Positions 36,288 to 46,436 of a stretch of DNA of 64,000 nucleotides are shown here, piece after piece. A program made the position numbers and the translations under genes. This stretch comes from Bryobacterales bacterium (GTDB taxonomy: Bacteria > Acidobacteriota > Terriglobia > Bryobacterales > Bryobacteraceae): positions 1-64,000 of the forward strand of contig JADLDI010000145.1 of the NCBI GenBank assembly GCA_020846745.1, in the 5' to 3' direction. The notes under the pieces are model-generated. The model saw nothing but the letters and a program-made list of their open reading frames with translations. It ran no database searches and was not told where the DNA came from. Position 1 is the first letter of the stretch. Every line of letters starts with the position of its first letter.

Positions 36288-36502
36288 CCAAAGTGTTGAT
36301 GCATTTCGTACTGACACGTCCGATGGATGAAGACCTGATGAAGTGTCTTGCCTCCACGCACGGTTTGTACGGAATGACGCACGTGAAACTCCTGCCTTCG
36401 ATGCAGGAGATTGCCGTTGAGTACGACGCCTCGCGGCTCACAGCTGAACAGGTGTCGGCCGCGCTGCTGCGCGCCGGTATCCCCGCCGAACCGAAAGCGT
36501 AA
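36284..36502 (+). CDS. small heavy-metal-associated (HMA)-like protein without CxxC
   Basis: This 72-residue product begins at the ATG at 36284, which overlaps the flippase stop. The pattern VLMHFVLTRPM...CLASTHGLYGMTHVKLLPSMQEIAVEYDASRLTAEQVSAALLRAGI matches the beta-alpha-beta-beta-alpha-beta HMA fold, but the metal-binding CxxC is absent, only one Cys remains. It may bind another ligand or have a structural role. The overlap couples it to the glycan operon. Confidence 0.5.
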   Translation: MTKVLMHFVLTRPMDEDLMKCLASTHGLYGMTHVKLLPSMQEIAVEYDASRLTAEQVSAALLRAGIPAEPKA

Positions 36503-36508
36503 TCAGCC

Positions 36509-37150
36509 GTGGAGGAATTTCTCAGCGCCGCGCGCACAGGTGACATCGCTCAACTGGAGGCGATGCTCGCGAAAGATGCGAGCCTGCTGAGTTTCCGGAA
36601 CGAGATGGGCCAAAGTGCGATTCTGCTGGCCAAGTATCACCGGCAGGCGAAGGCGGTGGAGTTCCTGTTGTCGAAGAGCCCCGATCTGACTTTACACGAA
36701 GCGGCGGCGGTCGGCGCGTTGGAACCTGTGCAGCAACTGGTTCGCGAACGCAGCCGGCTGATCGATTCGCATTCGAAAGACGGGTTTACGCCGCTCGCAT
36801 TGGCTTCGTTTTTCGGGAATCTCGAAGTTGCCGAGTTTCTGGTCAACCAGGGCGCGAACATCGATCTGGCGGCGAATAACTCTATGCAGGTCGCGCCGAT
36901 TCATGCGGCCGTGGCGGGTAAGCACCGGGCGGTGGCGCGGATGCTGGTCGAGAACGGCGCGAACGTCAACGCGCGGCAACAGCAGGGGTGGACTCCGCTG
37001 CATGCGGCGGCGCAGAACGGTGATGAGGAACTGGTCAGGTTATTGCTTGAAAAGGGGGCGGACCGCGAGGCACGGTCCGAGGGCGGGCAGACTGCACTGG
37101 ATTTGGCGATGGTGAACGGCCACGGCGGCGTAGCCCGGTTGTTGGAGTAG
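36509..37150 (+). CDS. ankyrin-repeat protein
   Basis: About 213 residues from a GTG at 36509. At least five ankyrin repeats are visible, with the usual G.TPL..A...G...V..LL...GA pattern (e.g. DGFTPLALASFFGNLEVAEFLVNQGANI; QGWTPLHAAAQNGDEELVRLLLEKGAD). It is a protein-interaction module with unknown partner. It follows the HMA-like gene by 6 bases. Confidence 0.8.
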   Translation: MEEFLSAARTGDIAQLEAMLAKDASLLSFRNEMGQSAILLAKYHRQAKAVEFLLSKSPDLTLHEAAAVGALEPVQQLVRERSRLIDSHSKDGFTPLALASFFGNLEVAEFLVNQGANIDLAANNSMQVAPIHAAVAGKHRAVARMLVENGANVNARQQQGWTPLHAAAQNGDEELVRLLLEKGADREARSEGGQTALDLAMVNGHGGVARLLE

Positions 37151-37157
37151 ACGGCAG

Positions 37158-39986
<2,829 letters not shown>

Positions 39987-40012
39987 TCAAAGGGGAAGCA
40001 CGCGAGATCCGG

Positions 40013-41125
40013 TCAGATCCGCATGGGCATGATGATGTAACGATAGTTGTAGTTGATGGCGTCAGCGAAGGGCCGTAATTCCCCGGCACTGGCCGCATCT
40101 TTGAAGAGAAACGCTACCTCGGACTCTGGCACCGCGCGGAGGAATTCGAGGATGTACTGTGCGTTGAATCCAATTTCGACGGAGGGACCGTCATATTCGA
40201 CGGCCAGGCTTTCCTCAGACTCACCGGTTTCGGTGAGGGAGGAGTGAACTTTGAGTTCGCCGGCGGCGACCTGGACCTTGACGGCGTGGGAGCGCTCATC
40301 GGAGAACTGGGCGACACGCTCGATGGTGCCGCGGAATTCGTCGCGCGGGATGTGGATTTTGTGGGGCTGCTCGCGAGGGAGAACGCGCTCGTATTCGGGG
40401 AAGTTACCCGTCAGCTTACGGCTGATGAGCAGACGATCGCCGATTTGAAAGAACAGGTGATTGTCGCTGGCGGAGAATTCGAGCTTGGCATCGGCTCCAG
40501 CGTCGGCGCAGAGCTTGGCAACCTCCGCCATCGCCTTACGGGGCAGAAGCGCCTTGTGGGACGCCGCAGGGCCAAGCTGGACGGGATACTGAACGAGCGA
40601 GAGGCGGTGACCGTCGGTGGCGACCATGGTTAACGAATCGGGCTTCAAGACGAGCAGGGCGCCGTTGAGCGTAAAGCGCGACTCTTCCATCGAGATCGCA
40701 AAAATGGTCTGGGAAATCGCGGAGGCAAGAACGGCGGCCGGAAGATCGGCGACTTTTTCGGCGGCTTCCGGAAGCTCAGGGAAGGAATCGCGGGACATGC
40801 CCGCGATGCGGGTCCGGGACCGGCCGCAAACGATCGATACCCATTGGTTTTCGGCGAATTTTACTTGCACGTCCGCATTCGGCAGCAGGCGGACGTAATC
40901 GAGGAACCGCTTGGCGGGAACGGTACCAGCGCCCTGGCGCTTTACGGTGGCGGGGCACGAGCAACGGATACCCAACTCAAGGTCGGTAGCGGTCAGGACA
41001 ATACGGTCCTGAGAAGCCTCCACCAGGATGTTGGAGAGGATCGGAATCGTGGTCCGTTTTTCCACGACGCCCTGGGAGAGGGAAAGCTCCCGGACCAGGT
41101 CCGATCTAGAGATAGTAAATTCCAT
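40013..41125 (-). CDS. dnaN: DNA polymerase III beta clamp
   Basis: The 370-residue sliding clamp has the three repeated domains of beta (FTISRSDLVRELSLSQGVVEKRTTIPILSNILVEA at the start) and ends YRYIIMPMRI, typical of DnaN. It follows dnaA after a 212-base gap and precedes gyrB; recF is absent between them, unlike in the classical order. Confidence 0.96.
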   Translation of the reverse strand: MEFTISRSDLVRELSLSQGVVEKRTTIPILSNILVEASQDRIVLTATDLELGIRCSCPATVKRQGAGTVPAKRFLDYVRLLPNADVQVKFAENQWVSIVCGRSRTRIAGMSRDSFPELPEAAEKVADLPAAVLASAISQTIFAISMEESRFTLNGALLVLKPDSLTMVATDGHRLSLVQYPVQLGPAASHKALLPRKAMAEVAKLCADAGADAKLEFSASDNHLFFQIGDRLLISRKLTGNFPEYERVLPREQPHKIHIPRDEFRGTIERVAQFSDERSHAVKVQVAAGELKVHSSLTETGESEESLAVEYDGPSVEIGFNAQYILEFLRAVPESEVAFLFKDAASAGELRPFADAINYNYRYIIMPMRI

Positions 41126-41337
41126 TATCGATTCCTCTCAAAATAACTTCTCAGGAACAACCGTGTTAGTAGGGGCTGTGGAAATGTGGATAACTACTTA
41201 AATTATACAAAAGTAAGTAGGTTGGAGTCGAGCACGGGCGTGGAAAACACGGTTCGGAGCAGTGTAAGACGGTTGCGCGACGGATGTCTTTCACAGCTTT
41301 CCACGCCACTTAAAACAGGCCCCTGTGCAAAACTCGT
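41126..41337. promoter_or_regulatory. dnaA-dnaN gap with DnaA boxes and AT-rich run (candidate oriC half)
   Basis: TGTGGATAA at 41185-41193 is a perfect DnaA box read from the minus strand (TTATCCACA). TGTGGAAAT at 41177-41185 and CGTGGAAAA at 41239-41247 are weaker matches. The AT-rich run 41191-41219 follows the perfect box. The region also carries the dnaN promoter. Confidence 0.6.
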
Positions 41338-42681
41338 TTAACCCTTTTCGAATGAATCGATTAGACTGTTGATCAGCCTGTTTAAATCCGGATCATTTTG
41401 CCGTTCGGTCTCGATTTTCGTGATTGAGTGCAAGACGGTGGTGTGGTGTTTGCCGCCAAAGGCGCGGCCGATCTCGGGCAACGAAGCCGGGGTAAGCTCT
41501 TTGGCCAGGAACATGGCCACCTGACGGGGTCGTGTGATCTGCCGGGCGTTCGATTTCTGCTTGAGTTGTGCGGGGGGCATAGTGTAGCGTTCCGCAACGG
41601 CCTTCATGATAGAGTCGATCGTGATCCGACGCTCCCCCCCCGCCGTCATCTGCTTGAGAGTATGGCGCGCCATCTCAAGACTGATGGGTTCACCGGTAAC
41701 GGAAGAGGAAGCGATCAGACGGATGAGCGCCCCTTCGAGTTCGCGAACAGAGGATTTGGTGCGGGTGGCAATAAAAACGCGGACATCATCGGGGACACGA
41801 ACGCCCGCGGCTTCGGCTTTCTTGTCGAGAATGGCGAGCTTGGTTTCGAGATCGGGCGCCTGGACGTCGACAAGAAGGCCCCATTCGAAACGGGAGCGGA
41901 GACGGTCGACGAGGCCGGTGGTCAGCTTGGGCGCGGAGTCGGAGGAAAGAACGATTTGTTTTTGGTGATCGTAGAGTTCGTTAAAGGTGTGGAAGAATTC
42001 TTCCTGCGTCCGCTCTTTGCCGGCGAGGATGTGAACGTCGTCGACGAGGAGGATGTCTGCTGTCCGGTAGTATTGATGGAAGAGCGACATCCGATCGAGC
42101 CGGATACAGGTGATGAGCTGGTTCATGAACCGCTCGGAAGTGGTGTACACCACCCGGGCGGAGGGGTAGTGGGAGTTCAGTGCCCGGCCGACAGCTTGCA
42201 TGAGATGGGTTTTGCCCATGCCCGATCCGCCGTAAATAAACAGAGGGTTGTACGTTCGGGCGGGACGTTCGGAAACAGCTAAGGCGGCCGCGTGAGCGAA
42301 TTGATTGCAACTGCCGACGACGAAATTGTCGAAGGTATAACGGGGATTTAGCTGCTGGGAAGGATTGCCGAAAATGGATTCGGATTGCGAAAAGGTATCA
42401 ATTGCAACCTTTGCTTGTCCGTTGGCGGGCGTGTCGTCGACAACGTAGACGACTTCGGCATAAGGCAGGCGAAGCTCACGGACGACGTTTTGAACCTGTT
42501 CGGAAAATTCCTGTTCAACCCACTCTTTTGTATCGGAATTTGGAACGGAGACGAGAAGTTGCGAGCCGGAAGTACCGCGAAAAATCGTACGTGCGAACCA
42601 GCTCTGATAGCTTTCCCAAGGCAGCCGGGTACTTAGCTTGTCCTTGATCTGTTCCCAATCATCGATTTGACTGAAATTCAC
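41338..42681 (-). CDS. dnaA: chromosomal replication initiator DnaA
   Basis: 447 residues from the GTG at 42681, chosen because GGAGGG lies eight bases upstream; the frame extends 17 codons further without family character. Walker A is GGSGMGKTH, Walker B is ILLVDDVHIL, and the DNA-binding signature is GGKHHTTVLHSI near the C-terminus. It unwinds oriC. The start region shows a DnaA box at 42738-42746. Confidence 0.96.
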   Translation of the reverse strand: MNFSQIDDWEQIKDKLSTRLPWESYQSWFARTIFRGTSGSQLLVSVPNSDTKEWVEQEFSEQVQNVVRELRLPYAEVVYVVDDTPANGQAKVAIDTFSQSESIFGNPSQQLNPRYTFDNFVVGSCNQFAHAAALAVSERPARTYNPLFIYGGSGMGKTHLMQAVGRALNSHYPSARVVYTTSERFMNQLITCIRLDRMSLFHQYYRTADILLVDDVHILAGKERTQEEFFHTFNELYDHQKQIVLSSDSAPKLTTGLVDRLRSRFEWGLLVDVQAPDLETKLAILDKKAEAAGVRVPDDVRVFIATRTKSSVRELEGALIRLIASSSVTGEPISLEMARHTLKQMTAGGERRITIDSIMKAVAERYTMPPAQLKQKSNARQITRPRQVAMFLAKELTPASLPEIGRAFGGKHHTTVLHSITKIETERQNDPDLNRLINSLIDSFEKG

Positions 42682-42967
42682 GCTCAGGTCCCTCCGACAG
42701 CACAGGGGCATACGAATTCCACAAGATTTCAACAGGTTGTGGAAAACGATGATGACAGGATCAGTCTTTAGCGGTCGATCCCCGCAATGATGTACCTGAC
42801 TCCGCTCTGAAAGGGCAGAAAGTTCAACTGCGCATTTGAGGATAACATAACCCGGCGGCGACGTAGCAAGATTCTTTTAACACATTTAAGTGCAGTATTT
42901 TGTTAGATTTGAAAAAAGGATTGACAAGCGGCGAGGGGGTGAGAAATACTAAGGGTTACGTTCCAGT
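42682..42967. promoter_or_regulatory. region upstream of dnaA: promoter, DnaA boxes, AT-rich stretch (candidate oriC)
   Basis: TGTGGAAAA at 42738-42746 and TGAGGATAA at 42837-42845 each match the reverse DnaA box with one difference. A minus-strand TTGCTA, 16 bases, TGTTAT is a possible dnaA promoter (about 42840-42870). The stretch 42871-42920 is AT-rich. Together with the dnaA-dnaN gap it could be a bipartite origin. Confidence 0.55.
42921..42950 (+). promoter_or_regulatory. promoter of tRNA-Gly
   Basis: TTGACA (42921-42926) and AATACT (42945-42950) are spaced by 18 bases. Transcription would start about 10 bases ahead of the tRNA. Confidence 0.7.
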
Positions 42968-43043
<76 letters not shown>

Positions 43044-43071
43044 TCCCTCCTTCGTTTAATCTTCCAACAAT

Positions 43072-44388
43072 TCAGTGGGAAGTGGACTGAAAGATTTCAG
43101 TTCCCAGGAAGCCTTCGTAATCGGTCGGGTACCAATACGACCGGAAGACGTTGACGGGGCGGCCGTCCGGCTGATAGCCCGCCTGGTAAGACCAGACGAC
43201 CTCGCCTGACTCAGTGACTTCGATGATTTTCGCCTGGGCGCCCGAGCAGATGAGGGTGTTGCCGTTCGGCAGGCGTTGCGCTCCGGAGATGAACGAGGAA
43301 AAGAGTTCGTTTGGTTGCGGCGACACATATTTCCAGACGGGTTCGTCCGGTTGGAAGTCCTTGGCTGGATCGCGCCAATAGGAGCCGTCGGCGTTGACGG
43401 GAAGTTCAAGCTCGTAGACGGCGGAGATATTAGCGGTGTCGGGCACGAGATTGTTGAAGACCAGGACATGGCCGGCGCCAGGGAGGCCGGGTTCGATCCA
43501 GTGGGCGTTATGTTGGCCGCCGAGTTTCTCCGCTTCAAAGGGTCCACCGCTCCAGGCCGCGACATTGCCCCAGCGATAGAGGATGCCACCGCCTTTGCCG
43601 GAACGGCCACCGGAATCGGTGGCAGCTTCATACATGGTGGTGCTGTGGTCGACGATCCAGAACTCAGAGAAGTTCCGGACGCTGATCATGATCTGATCGA
43701 GTTCGGCGTTGTAGTCAACCGCGTTGAAGTGGAACAGGTCGGCGTTTTTTCCATCGACGGTGAAATTCACATCGACACGGTGGTTGTTGGTCGCGATGTC
43801 TCCGTAGTTGGTACGTGCGGGGTCCTGGTTCTGAATCAGGTGGTCCCACAAGTTCCACTGCCATACGACGTCTGCGCCGGAGCCGGGATGCGGCTGGATT
43901 TCGACGATGCGTTCGTTGAGGATGCCGTTCGGCACGCGGTCGACTGGGACACCGATTTCCGCGGCCTGGTCCGGTGTCTTGCGTTCCCACAAGATCAACA
44001 GGTAATTGCCATTCGGCAGTTTTTGCGCGTCGTGGTGAAGGATGTAGTTGTCGTCGCTCAATTCGAACGACCAGACAACAGAACTATCCCAGGCGATCTC
44101 TTCAATGCGACCTCCCTGCCCTCCCGCATAGGTGGAATCGCCAAAACCGGCTGTCCGGAGGAGATTGCCATTCGGCAAGAGTTTGGCGACGGTGGCCAGG
44201 GGATACTCGCTTGTCCAGGTGTGGACCACATTTCCGGCATTGTCGACTAAATAGGCTGTGTTGAAAGTGAGCGGCGCGATGAGACGATAACCCTGGGCCG
44301 CGCGAGGGTCAGCTAATTGGAGTGTTTGTCCCCAAACTGAAAACAATGAGAAAGCGGCAGCAAATACTCCGAGTCTGGCCAAAAGCAT
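43072..44388 (-). CDS. secreted arylsulfotransferase (ASST)-like protein
   Basis: About 438 residues from the ATG at 44388, which gives a signal peptide (MLLARLGVFAAAFSLFSVWGQ); the frame extends 64 codons upstream with poor composition. Repeated W..G..V/LLPNGN..I/L and HHDAQKLPNGNYLLI motifs are typical of ASST-type beta-propellers, including HNAHW. ASSTs move sulfate between phenols. The catalytic His is probably in LHHDA, but I did not verify it. Confidence 0.65.
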   Translation of the reverse strand: MLLARLGVFAAAFSLFSVWGQTLQLADPRAAQGYRLIAPLTFNTAYLVDNAGNVVHTWTSEYPLATVAKLLPNGNLLRTAGFGDSTYAGGQGGRIEEIAWDSSVVWSFELSDDNYILHHDAQKLPNGNYLLILWERKTPDQAAEIGVPVDRVPNGILNERIVEIQPHPGSGADVVWQWNLWDHLIQNQDPARTNYGDIATNNHRVDVNFTVDGKNADLFHFNAVDYNAELDQIMISVRNFSEFWIVDHSTTMYEAATDSGGRSGKGGGILYRWGNVAAWSGGPFEAEKLGGQHNAHWIEPGLPGAGHVLVFNNLVPDTANISAVYELELPVNADGSYWRDPAKDFQPDEPVWKYVSPQPNELFSSFISGAQRLPNGNTLICSGAQAKIIEVTESGEVVWSYQAGYQPDGRPVNVFRSYWYPTDYEGFLGTEIFQSTSH

Positions 44389-44520
44389 CAAAGGAATAGG
44401 TGACACCTTGCCCGCTATAGTTACTGTTAAGAACGCAAAAAGGGCGTAACCGGATGCCCTCGTACGAAATAACACGCGAAGATTTGTCTGGCCGTCGATT
44501 TGCAGCGTGTGGGCTTGGCG

Positions 44521-45435
44521 ATGGAGATAGCGCGCGGACTGAACGAGGTAACGCTGAGCGTGGGGAAGCGGAAGGTTCATCTGACGAACCTGAACAAGCA
44601 GTTCTGGTCCGAGGGATATACGAAGCGCGATTTACTTCAGTATTACGCCGATATATCAAGTGCTTTGCTTCCGCACATCTGCCGGCGGGCGATGGTGATG
44701 AAACGGTACCCGAATGGGGCGGAAGGCGAATTCTTCTTCATGAAGCGCGCGCCGGCGCCGCGACCCGAATGGATCGAGACGTGTTCGATTGAGCACCGGT
44801 CGGGGAACGTGATCGACTTTCCGATTGTCGGGGATTTGGCCTCTTTGCTGTGGGTGGTGAATCTCGGATGCATTGATCTGAATCCTTGGTACGCACGGTG
44901 TGACGATGTGAACCGTCCGGATTATCTGCACTTCGATCTGGATCCCGTGCCCGGTGCGACGTTCGAGCAGGTGCGGCAGGTGGCGCTGATTGTTCGCGAC
45001 GAACTGGCAACGGTGAAGATGGCGAGCTTCGCGAAGACCACGGGTTCCCGAGGCATTCACGTATACGTGCCGATCGTGAGGGGTCCGCTGCAGAAGCAGG
45101 TGTGGACCTTCGCGAAGGCGTTCGCGCTCGCTTTGGCGGGTAAGCATCCGGAGTTGATCACGGCGGAATATCGAATCGCGAAACGTCCGGCTGACCGGGT
45201 GCTGGTGGACTACAACCAGAATGCCTGGGGGCGGACGCTGGCTTCCGTGTATTCGGTGAGGCCGAAGGCGCATGCGCCGGTTTCGACGCCGGTGAGCTGG
45301 CAGGAAGTGGAGAAGGGTTTTCAGATGGACGACTTCCGGATGGAGAACGTGCCGGCGCGGGTGGCGGAGTGCGGCGACCTGTGGAAAAAGGTGACGAACG
45401 CGCGGGGCCGGGTGCAGTTGGAGAAGTATCTATGA
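44521..45435 (+). CDS. LigD polymerase-domain protein (NHEJ primase-polymerase)
   Basis: About 304 residues. I use the ATG at 44521; the frame begins 7 codons earlier with TTG. AEP-primase marks are visible: FDLDP (metal site), TTGSRGIHVYVPI and RVLVDYNQN. It matches the LigD PolDom family that fills gaps during end joining. It is followed by a separate ligase gene through an ATGA overlap. No Ku gene is seen. Confidence 0.85.
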   Translation: MEIARGLNEVTLSVGKRKVHLTNLNKQFWSEGYTKRDLLQYYADISSALLPHICRRAMVMKRYPNGAEGEFFFMKRAPAPRPEWIETCSIEHRSGNVIDFPIVGDLASLLWVVNLGCIDLNPWYARCDDVNRPDYLHFDLDPVPGATFEQVRQVALIVRDELATVKMASFAKTTGSRGIHVYVPIVRGPLQKQVWTFAKAFALALAGKHPELITAEYRIAKRPADRVLVDYNQNAWGRTLASVYSVRPKAHAPVSTPVSWQEVEKGFQMDDFRMENVPARVAECGDLWKKVTNARGRVQLEKYL

Positions 45436-46436
45436 ATCTGCCGATCGAGGCGCCCTATCCGCCGATGGAAGCCAAGACCGCGGCGAAGCTGCCCGCGGGA
45501 GACCAGTGGCAGTTCGAACCGAAGTGGGATGGCTTCCGGTGTATCACGTTTCGAGACGGGGTGGAAGTGGAGCTGCAATCGAAGGCGGGGCAACCGTTGG
45601 GTCGGTACTTCCCGGAGTTGGTGCATGCGTTTCGCGAAGTAGGGCCGAAGCGGTTCGTAGTGGACGGGGAGATCATGATTCCCTCGGGCGATGGTTTCTC
45701 GTTCGACGCGCTGTTGCAGCGGATCCACCCGGCGGAGAGCCGGATCCGGAAGCTGAGCGTCGAGACACCGGCGATTGTCGTGATCTTCGACTTGCTGGTA
45801 GATAGCGCGGCGAAGCTGTTGACCGGCGAACGGCTGGAGGAACGGCGTAAGAGGCTGGAGAAGTTTTTTCCGAAGTACCTTCAGACGGGGCCGTTCCGAT
45901 TAACGCCGGCGACGCGAGACAGGAAGGAAGCGCTCGAATGGGCGAACCAGACGGGGTCGACACTCGATGGGGTGATAGCGAAGAGAATCGACCTGGCGTA
46001 TCAGAGCGGCGAACGGACGGGGATGGTGAAGGTGAAGAAGGTCCGCACCGCCGATTGCGTGGTCGGCGGCTTCCGGTACCTGACCGGCCAGCCGGTGGTT
46101 GGATCGCTATTGCTCGGTTTATATGGGGACGACGGGTTGCTCGATCACGTCGGGTTCACCTCGTCGATGCACCGGGACGAACGGGCGGACATCACGAAGC
46201 GGGTGCGGGCGCTGGAAGGCGGGAGCGGATTTACAGGAAAGGCGCCGGGTGGCCCGAGCCGGTGGTCGACAGCGAAGTCTGCTGAGTGGGTAGCTTTGAA
46301 GCCGGAACTGGTGGTGGAGGTGCAGTACGACCACTTCACACAAGGGCGGTTCCGTCACGGGACGAAGCTGCTGAGATGGCGCCCGGACAAGGCGCCGCGA
46401 CAGTGCACGTTCGATCAGGTGGCGAGATCAGCTTGA
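45432..46436 (+). CDS. ATP-dependent DNA ligase (LigD ligase-domain type)
   Basis: 334 residues from the ATG at 45432 (overlap with the polymerase gene). Lys31 in EPKWDGFR is the adenylation site, followed by VDGEIMI, FDALLQR, VIFDLL and VKVKKVRTADCVV in the adenylation/OB domains. Polymerase and ligase, fused in Mycobacterium LigD, are split here. It ends within the convergent glnD end by 9 bases. Confidence 0.88.
   Translation: MNLPIEAPYPPMEAKTAAKLPAGDQWQFEPKWDGFRCITFRDGVEVELQSKAGQPLGRYFPELVHAFREVGPKRFVVDGEIMIPSGDGFSFDALLQRIHPAESRIRKLSVETPAIVVIFDLLVDSAAKLLTGERLEERRKRLEKFFPKYLQTGPFRLTPATRDRKEALEWANQTGSTLDGVIAKRIDLAYQSGERTGMVKVKKVRTADCVVGGFRYLTGQPVVGSLLLGLYGDDGLLDHVGFTSSMHRDERADITKRVRALEGGSGFTGKAPGGPSRWSTAKSAEWVALKPELVVEVQYDHFTQGRFRHGTKLLRWRPDKAPRQCTFDQVARSA

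Noticed and set aside
35705-36502. 265-residue frame overlapping the flippase and HMA-like genes
   Set aside because: Its N-terminal part is an out-of-frame reading of the flippase; only the last 72 residues from 36284 are kept.
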